Part shown: positions 36,705-48,935 of the stretch, piece after piece | Position numbering within the stretch: the stretch's first letter is position 1 | Layout of the letters: the number at the start of each line of letters is the position of its first letter | From: Trametes villosa | Taxonomy: Eukaryota; Basidiomycota; Agaricomycetes; Polyporales; Polyporaceae | Direction of reading: 5' to 3' | Assembly: GCA_002964805.2 (NCBI GenBank) | Contig: PUDQ02000003.1 | Location: 310,001 to 374,000 of the forward strand | Length of the DNA stretch: 64,000 nt | The notes under the pieces: model-generated | Databases searched by the model: none | What the model was told of the DNA's origin: nothing | The model's input: the letters and a program-made list of their open reading frames with translations, nothing else | Position numbers and translations under genes: made by a program

Positions 36705-37841
36705 ATGTCAGACCTGGGGTGGAATATTTGGGGTGCCATCGCGGGTGTCGCCGGCACCGTACTGGCCATAGTGCCCTTCCTTGCAATCTGGATCTCTGCC
36801 CGATTGCCTACGACGAAGCTGCCCGCTCTGCTTAGCCTCACGGAGGAGGCTCAGAAACTCTACGCCACCGCTCTCCGGGAGCGACTCTTCGCTGATGAAG
36901 GCGACCTCAATCGACTCAAAAACCAGATGATATCGTGAGTACCCTCGTCGCTTATACTCAGACACATGAGCCGACATCTTCCTTGTGGCGTAGTACGACA
37001 GTCCGCGTGGAAGAGGTGGCCGCTCTCGTCTACGCCACCAGGACCCGCAAAGAGAACGTGAAGAACTGGTGGCGCGGTGTCACCGGGCGAATCCTCTCCC
37101 TCCACGAAGAAGTGGTTGCGTTGAGGGCCAAACTGGCCGTGAGTGATATTCGCAACAGTCGGATAACGCGCGCCACATCCGTTGACATTGCTGCGCGTAG
37201 ACACGAAACTCTAAAGAACGAAAGAGACGGGTATCTCAAGGCCTTCCCATCGATATGTCGTCCTTGAGCGTCGAAGGTTCGTTCGCTCGATTTGCGCTTC
37301 CAAATCACTCATTGACCTTGACGGTACAGAACATGACGCGCTTTCTGCGTCTAGCTTCATCGTCTCGGCTCCCGTGATCTGCGAAGAGCCCGAGAAGATG
37401 TCTTCCGAAGAGGAAGACCTTGGGTCTTGCTCGACGAACCTCTTCTCCGATCACCGAGACCCAGCGACGTTCGCATCTCCCCGCCACAATCTATCCGACA
37501 CGGACCTGCGTCACCTTCTCTCTCTCGCCCTTTCGAATTCCCTCGTGCTTGACGGCGGAAGGACGAGCCCCCGAGCTTCGCGTACAGATCTGTTACTCCA
37601 TCTCAGCCGGCAGCTCTACGGGTCCGGACATCCCTGCGTCTGCGGACATGGGGATCGTGGCGCGCCAACAAAACGGCGTGCTAAACGCAGTCGCTTCACG
37701 ACACTCGCGCGTTCTGTGCGACGAACGTATGGCGGGGGGTTGCTCGGCGGGAGCAGGGAGACCAGCCTGGACCCTGAGTCACTGCTGCCGCTGCGTACTG
37801 AGTACGGCTGCTGCAACGAAGAAGAGTGGAGCGACGAGTAA
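36705..37841 (+). CDS. P3: small membrane protein paired with K3
   Basis: ATG 36705, exon 1 36705-36934 (230 nt) with MSDLGWNIWGAIAG and the span GTVLAIVPFLAIWI, then LLSLTEEAQKLYATALRERL. Exon 2 carries VRVEEVAALVYA and ENVKNWWRGVTGRILSL. Exon 3 has ETLKNERDGYLKA. The last exon starts by 37374 and shows NLSDTDLRHLLSLAL, the basic AKRSRFTTLARSVRRTYGGG, LDPESLL and the end NEEEWSDE. Stop TAA 37839-37841. The exon 3/exon 4 boundary is not fixed. Confidence 0.73.
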
Positions 37842-38292
37842 CGGAGCCAGTCTCTGTCTTCACTGCCGCCCGCATATGGTCTCTCCGTCCCAGGTTCCTA
37901 TGCGTCGTCGTCAATGTCCTCGACCCTCCTTGCCCGCGAGAAGTCGACTTCGCTATCGATCAATATGCACCTTTCCTCATGCTTATCGCTATGCACTGCC
38001 TTGCTTTTGCTCTCGCCGCTGCTCGTCTCGCCTGCTTTACGTATCGTTTGTGCTTGAGATTGCTGTATCACCTATGTTCTGCCCCCATACGTGCACCGTT
38101 TATTCGTACAGCTCCCCGTGTCACACCTCTTCTTAGACAAGCTATCCTTCAGGTGGGCAGTGGTCGACTAGTAGGTCTCCGTCTGCACTGGCCTCAGCCG
38201 GAATCGTGCCAAAATGCCAACACCGCGAGCGAAGCAGTAGCACGCCTCAGACTGTGATCACAAGTGCGACGATGGATTCCGACCGAGCGCCC

Positions 38293-39365
38293 CTACCCGG
38301 GCCGATAGCCATGAGAGCGTGATGCAGCGAGGAGTCCGCTGTATACCGGGCTGACGCGTCCCCGCGCCTCCGGCACCAATACACGCTTCTCAAACGCCGC
38401 CCGGAATTCCGCCTTTGCCTGCTGGAGGGCGCGTGCGCACCAGAATCAAAGCCAGTCCCGCGCAGGGCGGCTCCTGCCTTCAAAGGAAGGCCGACCTCGA
38501 GGCTCCTGAGAGGCGTCATCGCGTCGGCTCTCCCATGGGCGGTGCAGCTTGAGAACGCTCGAGCTGCACGTCTATGGGGCATTCTGCCGACCGCTTGGAC
38601 GGCGCAAGTACACAGCCATTTGCCCGGAGATGAGCTACACGAAATTATTGCTGTACCGCCGTCGTCCGTGCAGGATGGATCGTGGTGGGGCGGAAATAGC
38701 AGCATGTCGAGGGCGAACGTGAGGATGCACCCAGGACGTGCGCGCAATCTGGGCTCGTATGAAAAAGAAACGTCATACACGGAATGCGATGCAGCCTGAG
38801 AAGGGTTCTGGCAGAAGAACGTACTCATCGAAAATCGCGTCCAACATCTGGACGATGAGATTGTCCAGAGCGCGGCAGAATATTCTGCCACGATCATCTC
38901 CCACATCGGGAGGGTTGACGGTCACCGCCGACCAGCCCATGATGGAAGATGTTCCGCCACGCGGCGTGGTGCTGAGGGACTCTCGCAGATATTCGCCTGA
39001 GCGAGAGGACGAGAACGCAGGCTAGTAGTGTCAGCACGGAGGACAGGCGATCGCGGAGTAGATGGTGCTGCTTACCAGGTCATCCGCACTCCCCGATCAG
39101 CAGATCTATGTTGATATGTATACCAACCAAATGTAAACGAAGCAAAAGACAGAGCGTCCGATGAGAGATAGCAAGTGCATGACCTGCGACGCATAAGTTT
39201 CCGGAAGCTCTCGGACGGGTAGGCTACTCACAAGTCTAGGAATAGTCCTGAAGGAGATGATAAGTTATCCATTAAAGCACGATACAAATCCAGGATAGCA
39301 CGGAGACAGCGAATGGACAGCATAGTACTGGGAACAGTGCGAATGACATGAGCGGTGGTAGCCAT
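38293..39365 (-). CDS. T4: candidate small protein downstream of K4
   Basis: ATG 39365 lies 33 nt after the K4 stop. Exon 1 ends ALMDNLSSPSGLFLDL, matching PLVLDLLLPTGTVLDS of T2, but its donor is one base shifted, so the phase differs from T2 and T3. A Cys exon reads TAIISCSSSPGKWLCTC. The last exon reads AKAEFRAAFEKRVLVPEARG and stops at 38293-38295. DNA from 38345 to 38610 is very close to 33661-33925. Either this copy compensates the shift in a later exon or it is starting to decay. Confidence 0.35.
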
Positions 39366-39397
39366 GAAGTGAAGGACTCACTCACCGACGTAAAGGG

Positions 39398-40737
39398 TCA
39401 CGGCTTGACAAACTTCTTCAGCCGATAGACCCCCTCCCATGCGACCGCGACGGTATCGTTCACGACCCGCTCGAACGCGGGTTCGTTCTTCGGTCCCAGT
39501 CGCCAGCGCAAGTGCGTTTCGGTGAACGTCGCCCGCGTCTTCTCCCACTCTCGGAGTACTTGCTCTGCCGTCGGCCGGAGTTCTGGTCGCTGTTGCGTCA
39601 TGGGTCCGATGAGCGAGTGAAGGAAGTCCATGCTGTTGTATTTCTACACAGCAGAGTCAGACACGTAACAGCAAGTGTTGGCGAAGGCGCTCACCTGCTC
39701 GAACTCTTGGGAGTACAGTTCCCCTAACGCGTAGATGTCGACTTTGAAGGCGTCGTATGGTACGGTGTCTGACAGTTCTGGCACTTCTGCTCGCCCGACG
39801 TCTCCGATGACGAGTGTTGAAGTACCCGGAGCAAACCGCGAAGATAAGCCGAAGTCGATATAGAAGTAGCGTATGTTTCGGCCGGCGCGGGGCAGGGGTG
39901 TGACAGACGTCTGCACGTCCGGGCTGGCGTCAAGTCGTACTGGATGATGGCCCATTGGATAGAGGGCCTTGGCGTCCATCAAGATGTTTGCGACTGCTAT
40001 ATCTCTATGCCGACCACTTTTCAAAGACGCGCCCAGGTTATGAGAGGAACAGGCTTACCGGTGAGCGACGTTGTGTCCGTGCATGAATACTAGTCCCTAA
40101 AACGCTGTTAGTTAGAACGAGATTCAACTGGACTAGAGAAGCTACCTCGATCGTCTGATCGACGAATTCCACAATGTCGCCGACAGTGGCAAATTCTGGG
40201 TTGTTGCAGGGCCTTAGGTAGGGCATGATCATCAACTCTCGTTGCGGGTCGTACGGGTCGGAGAGGATCTCGTATATTGGGACGCAATGGTTGCGGGAGT
40301 CGTGGATTGACGTGAAGAATTGAGCAATGTGCTGCTCTTGCCCCTGTTTGAGGAAGGATTTGATAGCGACCACTTCGTTACGGGAGACTCGCGTTGCGTC
40401 TATAACCTGGTAGTGCTATAGTACGTTCACGTGCAGGCATATTGGTCAGTTAGCAACGTGAGTGTCCTGAACGGCAAAAAAAACATACGAGCAAGCCGAT
40501 GGAGTCCTCGCAGTACATCGGATGATGGTGGGTACCCGCCCATGATGGCTTCCAACCTGGAGTGTAGCGCGCCCTCAAGAGGTAGCCATGGTCGAGTAGG
40601 AAACGGTGACGGGCTTGCCAGCCTTCTTCCGCAGGCGTGAGATTGAAAATACCCTCGCGCGTTGCTTTCGCGTATCGTTCTACGGAGTCTGGATGCAGTG
40701 TCCGTGGCCGGTTTTTCGGCCTTGATGCTGTCGACAT
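39398..40737 (-). CDS. K4: array protein kinase
   Basis: Subfamily A. Starts MSTASRPKNRPRTLHPDSVE at 40737; the LPNHAVLD string of K2 and K3 is replaced. Other points are SWAGTHHHPMYCEDSIGLL, EVVAIKSFLKQGQEQHIAQF, HRDIAVANILMDAKALYPMG, YFYIDFGLSSRF and YDAFKVDIYALGELY. The tail ends RLKKFVKP at TGA 39398-39400. The catalytic set is complete. Paired with P4. Confidence 0.86.
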
Positions 40738-41185
40738 AGCCTTTGTGTGAGTATGGGCGGAGGCAAGTGCATCTCAGATCAGCAGGCGTGTCCGCTGCCG
40801 CTCGAGAACGTGGTATCAACGTGCCTGACCGGATTTGGTTAAGTAGGTTGACTCCTGAGGTTCCTTGGGCGTCTACCGCACGACTCACCGCCTTCCTCGC
40901 TCCTGATATTCTACGCGGCAGCATTTCGTCGGATCTTAGATGGTATGTGCACGAATATTCGCACTGGCTGTACCAGCCGTGCTTCTTGACCTGCATCGAT
41001 GTGCACGTTGGCCACGTTCCGCGCGTACGGGGATCTTTCCGCTGACCATGTGAATCGCGGCCGCCACCGAGGCAGCATACAAGTGCAGAACTCGCTCCCA
41101 TGGTTCCCTCCGCCCCCTCTCTCTGCTCTCGGCGAACTTGCGTTGACTTTGAGCTCGCCTACCTCCTTCATCGCCTCCATCCCCC
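40738..41185. promoter_or_regulatory. BP4: divergent promoter K4/P4
   Basis: 448 bp. Motif copy at 40807-40850: AACGTGGTATCAACGTGCCT, then GACCGGATTTGG and TTAAGTAGGTTGA, 70 nt before the K4 ATG. GGCAAGTGCATC is present nearer to K4. Confidence 0.5.
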
Positions 41186-42372
41186 ATGTCAGACCTGGCT
41201 TGGAACATCTGGGGCGCCATTGCGGCTGTCGCCGGCACCCTCCTAGCTGTGGTTCCCCTAATTTCTGTTTGGCTTCACGCTCGATTACCGTCGACAAAAC
41301 TACCCGGCTTAATCTCGCTCTTGGAAGAGACCAAGGAGGTCTTCGCCACCGCACTCCGAGAAGGACTCATCACCGACGAGAAAGAGATTATACAGATCAA
41401 TTTTAGCGTCACGAAGTATGTCCACGCACGCCCTCGTGGTCGATGTGGCGTCAGGTCATTGACCACATACAGTGCATCTATACACGTCGATGACTACCGC
41501 GAGATTGTTTACTCCGCCCCGTCATACCCGCAAAACGTTAGGAATTGGTGGAACGGCATCTCGAATGAGATCGCAAGTTTACACAAAGCGCTGAACGTCG
41601 TTCGCGTACAGCTCGTTGTCAGTGCATGTCCGTCCGGCTCACCTTTTTTCCGCTGACTCTCTCCTGCACAGAAAAGGAGCTCTCTGGAAAGGAAGCTGCG
41701 GATGTCTAAGGACTTTGACGCTGATTTCTCATCGCGTTCATTCAACTTGGGTATGTCAACCTCATATCATGCGCGTTCGAAACTGACGTTCGTATCGCAG
41801 AACTGCCGTCCTCATTTCTTCAGCAGTATCCATCCGGGGCACACCGCGCGCAATCCCTGCTTGTGCAACCAGCTGGGTGCTCTACTCTACGCGCCGCTGC
41901 CTTCGTGCCGCACGATCCCCGTCTTGTACCGCTTGTCGGATGTCAGGCTGGGGCCCCGGCAGAGCCTCAGCACGGCGTCAAATCCTCCCTGAATCACTGT
42001 GACGCCCATCGTGCGCTGTCAGATTCCGACATACACTCCCTCCTATCTCTCGCTGCCTCGCACCATCTTCTCGAGAAGGAGGAACGCAAACGTCAACGCG
42101 CGATACGAAACGAGGTCTTGCTCTATCTCGGCAGGCAGCTTCAGAACTCGGGTCATCATGTCGTCGGCGGGGACTTCTTGCTCCCCAAACGGCGAACCAA
42201 ACGCTCTCGGTTCAAGACGCTTGCGCGTCTTCTCCGGCGTACCTATGGAGTCCGACATACCGGCGCCGTCGGTGGCCTCGATGAGGGGTACCATGATCCT
42301 GAATCGCTTCTGTCCCACGACACAAAGCACGGGGACGGCGAGGGATCTGATGATGAATGGGATGACGAGTGA
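41186..42372 (+). CDS. P4: small membrane protein paired with K4
   Basis: Exon 1 41186-41415 (230 nt): MSDLAWNIWGAIAA, span VAGTLLAVVPLISVWL, LISLLEETKEVFATALREGL. Exon 2 41473-41617 (145 nt): DYREIVYSAPSYPQNVRNWW, then EIASLHKALNVVRVQLV. Exon 3: SSLERKLRMSKDFDADFSSR. Last exon from about 41800: ALSDSDIHSLLSLAASHHLL, EERKRQRAIRNEVLLYLGRQ, the basic TKRSRFKTLARLLRRTYGVR, HDPESLL and the end DDEWDDE, stop 42370-42372. The clearest, most complete P gene in the window. Confidence 0.8.
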
Positions 42373-43047
42373 AGGTACGCTGTGCCAACCTTGTCACCAC
42401 TATACCTTCATCTCGATACGGCCTGTGTTGTCCTACTATGATCACTGTACGCCCTTGTTCTCTATGCTCTCGAATGCCTTGTAGTCTTCTTCCCATCTTT
42501 TACGCACCGTCGTCCTTTGTATCCTTTGCTATCTGACCTCCTCCATGTCTCCGGATATGTCATTCATCACGTTGTTGCGTATCCAGTCTAGCATGCGTGC
42601 GTGCCGGCCTGGCATTACCTATATGTAGCATGCGTTCGGTTTAGATATACTGCTCCCTATGCTTTCTGCTTTCCACTTCGCGCTATCTACTGTTGTGGTG
42701 AACCAGCTGCTGGTCTCTGGTTATCGACTGCGAACGTGATGACTTTCCACAACGGGTAGAGGACGTTGAGACTCGCGGGCGGCTCAAAGTCATCGCCTTC
42801 CTCACAGCTGATGTTCTGCACCGCAGTGATTCGCTGATGAACAGACGATGCCAGCTTGGCGAACAGCTTTCGCGTCGTGCGCGCTTGCGCCACGGCCTGC
42901 AAGTCACTCTGCGACCATCAGCACTCGCTCTCTCGCCGACTTTCTCCACCTGCCCAGGCTCCGTCGAAATCGCGACGCTCGCCTTCTTCCTAATCTCCAC
43001 ATTCAACCCCGCGCAGAGACTTTCGACGCTATATTCTCGTGTCTAAG
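42373..43047. other. Gap between P4 and P5 with an isolated minus-strand exon
   Basis: No kinase or T sequence is found where the module order predicts one. On the minus strand, 42896-42684 reads as one open exon after a TTGCAG acceptor: AVAQARTTRKLFAKLASSVH, then LNVLYPLWKVITFAVDN, ending at a TAG. I do not recognise it and find no upstream exon or ATG. It may be a remnant, or the end of an unrelated small gene facing P5. Confidence 0.3.
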
Positions 43048-44214
43048 ATGTCAGATCTCGCTTGGAACATCTGGGGTGCGATCGCCGGCGTTGTCGGGAC
43101 TATTCTAGCTGTGGCTCCGCTGTTCGCCGTCTGGTTGCACGCCCGCGTGCCGTCCAAGAAGCTTCCCGGGCTACTAGCGCTCTTGGAGGAGACGAGTGGG
43201 CTATTCGAAACCGCGCTTCGCGAAGGCCACATTGCGGATGAGGAGGAGATACAGCAAATCAACTTCAGCATTGCGACGTGTGTCTTTGCCATCCTCTTTC
43301 ATGGGGGCGCGCGACGCTAACAGGGATCTTATGTAGAGCATCCGCAGACGTCGATGACTTCCGCGCCACGGTCTATGCAGCAGGTTCATATCCACAAGAC
43401 GTGAAGAACTGGTGGAACGGCGTCTCGTGCAGGATGGCGGACCTGTCCGAAGCGCTGAACGCCATTCGCGTGAGGCTAGTCGTGAGTAAACACCTGCGTT
43501 CTTCTCTCCGATATTTAACTGACTTCCCTCCGCAGACCAGAAGCTGTCTCGAGCGCAAGGTAGGCATATCCAAGCAGTACTTCGGTGCTCTGAGCCTAGG
43601 TACGCCGACCGCGAGAGTCGGACTTGTAGCCAGGAGACTGACTTTGCGCTGCAGAACACGCGTCATCCCCGCCTCCTCAGTACACCTCCGCGCCCCCTAG
43701 TACACTCTCCTCACTACTGCAACCCCCGACTGCGGCTGAGGGTCAGGGCTTGGTCGGCGCTGTTACGCGAGCACCTGAGGCTGGGGCTCCTCCTATCTAC
43801 GAGGCCTCGACGCCGGGAGAGGCGCAGCGGGTAACACTGCCGGCCCAGTCTTATGTGCACCCTGCCTCGGACGAACATCCCACACCTCGCATGGTATCCG
43901 ATGCGGACCTGCAATCCCTTCTTACCCTCCTGCGGAAAGAAGAGCGCAATCGTCTGCGAGCGATCCGGAACGAAGTCCTGGTCCTTCTCGGGAGACAGTT
44001 CCACGGGCCCGGTGGCGTCAGCGCATCGACGGACGACGGAGGCCCCTCACACACGAAACGACGTACGAAACGCGCGCGCTTGAAGCCCTTCAGGCGCCTT
44101 CTACGACAGTGCGCGTCCGACGCCGGATCGGTCCACGTCGATCCGGAGTCGCTGCTGCTGCAGTCTTATGGCATAGACGGCGCTTGTGACGACGGGGGGT
44201 GGTGCGATGAGTGA
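43048..44214 (+). CDS. P5: P-family membrane protein without a kinase partner
   Basis: Exon 1 43048-43277 (230 nt): MSDLAWNIWGAIAG, span VVGTILAVAPLFAVWL, LLALLEETSGLFETALREGH. Exon 2: DFRATVYAAGSYPQDVKNWW, EALNAIRVRLV. Exon 3: SCLERKVGISKQYFG. Last exon: MVSDADLQSLLTLLRKEERN, LRAIRNEVLVLLGRQF, basic TKRRTKRARLKPFRRLLRQ, VDPESLL and the end DDGGWCDE. It lacks the TYGVR string after the basic segment and its C-terminal acidic cluster is weaker. Closest to P4, so probably a local duplicate whose kinase was lost. Confidence 0.75.
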
Positions 44215-44349
44215 TAACGTGCTTCGACGATGTGCTTCCCACTTTGTCGATGCGACCGCGGCCTTAATTCGATCTCGAATGTCGCTCGCCCTCCATTCAC
44301 CGACACCGCCTCTTCTTCTCCTATACATCCGGCGACGCGCCGATGTTGT

Positions 44350-45287
44350 TCAACGAATACTGTCTGCTATGCCTTCGCGTGTCCGACTGTGACGCAGGCC
44401 TGAATGACAATGACCTCGACGCAGGTCTGCGCTTCGCCGGTACCTCATCCAAGCGTGCCAATGATCCGATTTGCATAAAGCCCTCGACGATATGAATAGG
44501 CGCCGCGGTCCGAATTCAGCTCGAGGGCGTACCTCCAGGCACCTGTGACCGAGCTCCCAGCCCAGGCCAATGACTCGTTGAGCTTCGTTATGCCACCCGG
44601 ACTTCCGCCTCGCCGTCCTGTCGAAGGGCACATGAACCGCACCATCAGAGTTGCGAAGGGTGATCCTCGCCTACACGCGCAGGTGGAATGCAATAATTAC
44701 GGCCATGCGTACCCACAGGCGATGCACCTTGCGAACGACGGTCCGACTACACGTCTGTCGGGCAGGGTCGCTGTAGCCGCGCATACCGCAGCACGCTCCC
44801 CGCATTCAATGAACACCAGTACCGCTGAGCAGATATGTCACTGCATTGGCTGATTGGCGTGCAGAGAATGCACGAGTGCACAGCAGTACAAGCCTCAAGG
44901 CGACTTCGTGCGGGCACATGTCCCGAAGTTGGGCCGCTGGAGAGTACGCACCCACGCGCGGGCCGTCGCATCGCGGTTTGCCTATCGATATCGCGAGTAG
45001 CTGATCACACACATATCGGCGGATCCTCGAAGTCCAGAGACCGCCAACGAGTTCGCCCACAGGATTTCGCGGACACATAGTCGGGGGAAGGGCCGTCTCT
45101 CGGCGTCGAGTACCAGTGCGCGTCACGGATCGCGGCTTACAGGGATGCAACGCGCTCTGCGCGTTTCGAATAAATACTACCCTAAGAATGTACGGATACA
45201 GTGGAAAACAAGGATAACATCGAAGACGTCAGTGAGCCTAGAGGGTGACGAAAGACGAGAGCTGGTGCTGAAGTTGGGAACAATCAT
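44350..45287 (-). CDS. T5: candidate T-family gene downstream of K5
   Basis: Position fits: ATG 45287 (MIVPNFSTSSRLSSPSRLTD) is 74 nt after the K5 stop. Sequence similarity to T2-T4 is weak. The best piece is near 44540-44500, with AEF followed by basic residues (EVRPRAEFGPRRLFISSRAL), like AKAEFRAAFEK of T3 and T4. Exons are not resolved. It could be a diverged T gene or noncoding. Confidence 0.22.
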
Positions 45288-45360
45288 GGCTGCAGTATAC
45301 AAAGGCGTCAGACAGGGGTGCGAGAATGGATATGTAGGACTCACAGGCACGGCGCGACGG

Positions 45361-46702
45361 CTATAGGACGAGCTTCTTCAAGTTGCTGATGCTATCCCAA
45401 GCAACTGCGACGGTGTCGTTGATCAACCTCCCAAGCGCGGGTTGCCCTTTGGAAGAGATCCGCCAACGGCGCATCGACTTGTCCAGAGAGTCCCGGATAC
45501 TATGCCAATGAGCGAGCGCCTCCTCGGCGGTAGGTCGCATTTCTGGTTGTAGTTGCGTCATAGGCTCGATCAGAGGGAGCAAGAACTGCAAGCCGGTATA
45601 CTTCTGCACGCTCGCGTGAGCACGCGTAGCCCTGCTAAGCTGCACCATGCTCACCTGTACCAGGTCCTTCGCGTAGAGGTTTCCCAACGCGAAGATGTCG
45701 ACCTTGAAGGTGTCGTACGGAATGGTAGAGGAGAGTTCGGGTACGTCGGTATCCCGGCCGACGTCGCCGACCATCAGCGGAGATGCGCCAGGAAAGATCT
45801 GGCAGGCTAATCCGAAGTCAATGTAGAAGTAGTGCACGTCGTGGTATTCCCGAGGGAGAGGAGAGATGGGATAGACGGCGTCAGGAGAGTGATTGAGCCG
45901 GACAGGGTGGTGACCATTCGGATAGAGCGTCTTCGCATCCATCATGATGTTCTCGACAGCTATGTCACTGCCGGATAAATTAGAAAGGGATCCAGCACAT
46001 TAAAAAAGACGTGGACGTACCGGTGAACGACGTTATGCCGGTGCATGAAAGCCAGACCCTTGAACGAGCTCAGATCACTCCGCCCTCGATTCGAAGACGC
46101 TTGGGAGATCAACGACTTACCTCGAGAGTTTCGTCAACAAAGGTGATCACGTCCCCGACCATGATGAACTCGGGGTTGTTGCACGGCCGGAAGTAAGGCA
46201 TGACCATCAAGGATATCTGAGAGTCGAAGGGGTCGTCGAATACTTCCAACACAGGGGCGGTGTGATTGTGAGGATCTTCTATCGACGAGAGGTATCGCGC
46301 GACTTGCACTTCCTGACTGTCCCTGCGGAACATCTTTATAGCGACTAGTTCGTGGTCACTGCTGCGTTTGGCGTCAATGATTTGGTAGTCCTGTCCATCG
46401 AGTGAGCGAGGTGTGATGTCGGGGATCGGGATCTCGGAGTCCCCTACCGTCTGCATTACTGAGTCCTCGCAGAAGAATGGGTGTCGGTTCGTCCCTAGCC
46501 ATGACGGTTCCCAGCCGGGCCAGTATCGCGGCCTCAAGACGTATCCAGCCTCGCATAAGAACGGCTGGCGCTCTCTCCAGAATTCCTCGGGCGCCAAAAG
46601 GCCATAATTGCCCTTCAGCGTCGATTGCTTGTAAAGCTCGACGTTCCGTTCATCCAAGTAGGCGTAGCGAGGGAGGCGTTTCTGTTCGGCGGGCTCAGGC
46701 AT
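45361..46702 (-). CDS. K5: array protein kinase
   Basis: The open frame reaches 46738 only with a GTG; ATG 46702 (MPEPAEQKRLPRYAYLDERN) is used. Stop TAG 45361-45363. The sequence is more diverged: ELVAIKMFRRDSQEVQVARY, DDPFDSQISLMVMPYFRPCN, FVDETLE, HRDIAVENIMMDAKTLYPNG, YFYIDFGLACQIF and YDTFKVDIFALGNLYAKDLV. The DFG-following segment lacks the usual SSRF. The tail reads DTVAVAWDSISNLKKLVL. HRD, N, DFG and VAIK are kept. Paired with P6. Confidence 0.84.
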
Positions 46703-47186
46703 AGGTCGGGTGGAGGAGGGCAACGGAGTGAAGCTCACCTCGCAAGTCCGACGGCAGGAAGGAAAGCTCGGCGCTCACCGCAGACTTCGAAAGAGCGTGG
46801 TGCAAACGTGTCGGTCCCGATTTGGCAAGTATGTTCGAGCGACTTGGACCGTTCCCTCCTGCGCCCACAAAGCCTCCTCCAACCTCTTCCTTGCGCTCAT
46901 CTGCGCCGAGGGCTGCTGTCATGCGTTCTAAAGTTATGGCGCGCTATTCATCGATGTCCTCTTCTGTTTGCGTAGGTGATGCACGCAGTCTCCACGTTCC
47001 CCAGCTCACCCTCGAGTCAAACTCGGACTCAGCAGGCTGCCATCCGCACCTTTAATGGCGCAGCATAGGATCGCGTGAGAGGAGACCATCGTGCCTCCAA
47101 TTAACTCCCTCATCTCTCGAGCTCACCCAGAAGAAGGAACACGATCGACTCCAGCCCAAGTCCCCTTCTCGGGGATATATCTGCTC
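46703..47186. promoter_or_regulatory. BP5: divergent promoter K5/P6
   Basis: 484 bp. Motif copy at 46804-46840: AAACGTGTCGGTCCCGATTT, then GGCAAGTATGTTCGAG, 102 nt from the K5 ATG. The first half of the long motif is missing. Confidence 0.45.
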
Positions 47187-48471
47187 ATGTCCGAAGTCGG
47201 CTACAATGTTTGGGGAGCTGTCACTGGCGCGTTCGGCATCGCCGCTTTGGTCATCCCCATTGCCAACTACATTATTAGTCGGTACCCCAGCAGAATGCTA
47301 CCGTCTCTCCACGAACACCTGCGCCAAACTCAGCTCGACTATGACGTTGCCATCAACGACGGTCTCCTTCACCAGGGTAATGGCCGCGCATGGCTCAAGG
47401 AGAGGCTCTCTGCGTACGTATCGAAGCATGTTTTGATCCTTACAATGACTAAGCTAAAACGCTGTATAGGCTGCGACATCGCTCGGAAGACCTTCGCGCT
47501 CAAGTGTACGACGCCCAAGGCTCATGGCGCCAGCGGCTGAGATGTTGGCGGAGTGGAACATCCAGTGCGATCTCCGTCCTGTGCGAAGATCTCACCAGAT
47601 TACAAGCGACACTCGTGGTAAGTCGCATCCTCAGACAGTCTGTGTTATGTTTGCATTCTCATCTGACGGCGGCTGCAGAAAACCAGCTCTCGAGAGCGCG
47701 AAGCGTTGGCGTCGTCGGATTATCCGTCCCACCTGGACGCTTGGTCCGCTCTTCGAGGTCAGTACTCGTCGCAGCTGACGCCTATCCCTCTTGGTGTTAA
47801 CATTGCCTTCGTAAGACGGTCTGCTTAGTGCGCTCCCGCACTCCAACGGCTGCGAGGCATCGCGATTTGACCCTTCGCTCGCGTTGCCTGACACGTCGGC
47901 TACGCGTGAGGCTGGACACAGTGCCGCACTGGCACTCACCGGTACCGGGATCGTTCCGCCGGGACTCCATGGCGGCCCAACTGCGGCTAATACACACCTC
48001 GGTCTCCTTCCCTTCCCCGGCGCCCAGCCCCGCCTGCCACCCTCTGGCAACGTACCTCACGATATCGCTCCGCGCCACATTCTTTCCGCCATGGATATCA
48101 GCCAAGCTGAGAGGGAGCCCTACCGCGTGTCCAACAAGGCCCTGCAGGATCTCCTCTCCTACGCTGCCGAAAATCCGCCCCGCGACCGCGAGGACGAACG
48201 CTCCGGCAAGCGGAACCAGCGCGCGCTGCGCCGGGAGCTCCTTCTGCGCTTTGGGAAGGAGGTCTTCAGCCCCGAAGGCTCGACGCCGGTGGGTTTGCCC
48301 AGGCGGCGCGCAAATCACACCCGCTTCAAGGCGGCCCGACAGCTCATGCGACGCACGCTCGGAGTGCGTCCGCAGACCGCTGCCGACAAGGTCCACCCGG
48401 ACCCGGAGTCGTTCGCGCCCCAGCGTGCTGGGGGCGGCGACTGCGAGGAGGACGAGTGGTGCGACGCGTGA
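47187..48471 (+). CDS. P6: membrane protein paired with K5
   Basis: ATG 47187. Exon 1 47187-47413: MSEVGYNVWGAVTG, span FGIAALVIPIANYII, LHEHLRQTQLDYDVAINDGL. Exon 2: LRHRSEDLRAQVYDAQGSWR, with a single Trp where others have WW. Exon 3: TSSREREALASSDYPSHLDA. Last exon starts at about 47829 and includes ATREAGHSAALALTGTG, KALQDLLSYAAENPPRDRED, basic RRRANHTRFKAARQLMRRTL, PDPESF and the end CEEDEWCDA. Stop 48469-48471. Domain order is kept although sequence is far from P1-P5, in step with its kinase K5. Confidence 0.72.
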
Positions 48472-48935
48472 GGTTGCCCGCTGTGCCCGCACCTCCGATT
48501 CGCACCACGCGTATCCACCTCTTCTCGCGCGAGATACCTGGCCGCTCTCCCTCCCAGGCATCCTCGCGTAGGAGATCACCTGCTCTCACACTCTCCGTCT
48601 TCTCCTCTTCTCCTCTTATCGTCTCATCCCTCCCTCTTTCTGCCGCTCACACATCGAAAACCCACAAAGTATTCTCACCGTCACCTCCCAGCGAGCGCGG
48701 TATCTGCGAGCCGGGTGCCGCGATCGCATGCCCGCAGCGCGAGCGCCATACCGCCCTTACTCTCATTAACGTCTCGTCCGTATGCCTTATGCTTTCCTCC
48801 CCTCTCTCCGATCGTATGCCCCTTTCCACTCCTTGTCCATCTCCCTTGTCCCATCGCTGCTCCGTCGTCCTCACTGGTATCAGGGGCGGAGTCGAGCACC
48901 GTATCGAGTAAAACCACACATTACTTTCGCGTCGT
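48472..48935. other. Convergent gap P6/T6
   Basis: C/T-rich sequence; probably 3' flanks. No gene seen. Confidence 0.4.

Noticed and set aside
46702..46738. Longer N-terminus for K5 starting at 46738
   Set aside because: That codon is GTG; the first ATG gives a start like the other kinases.
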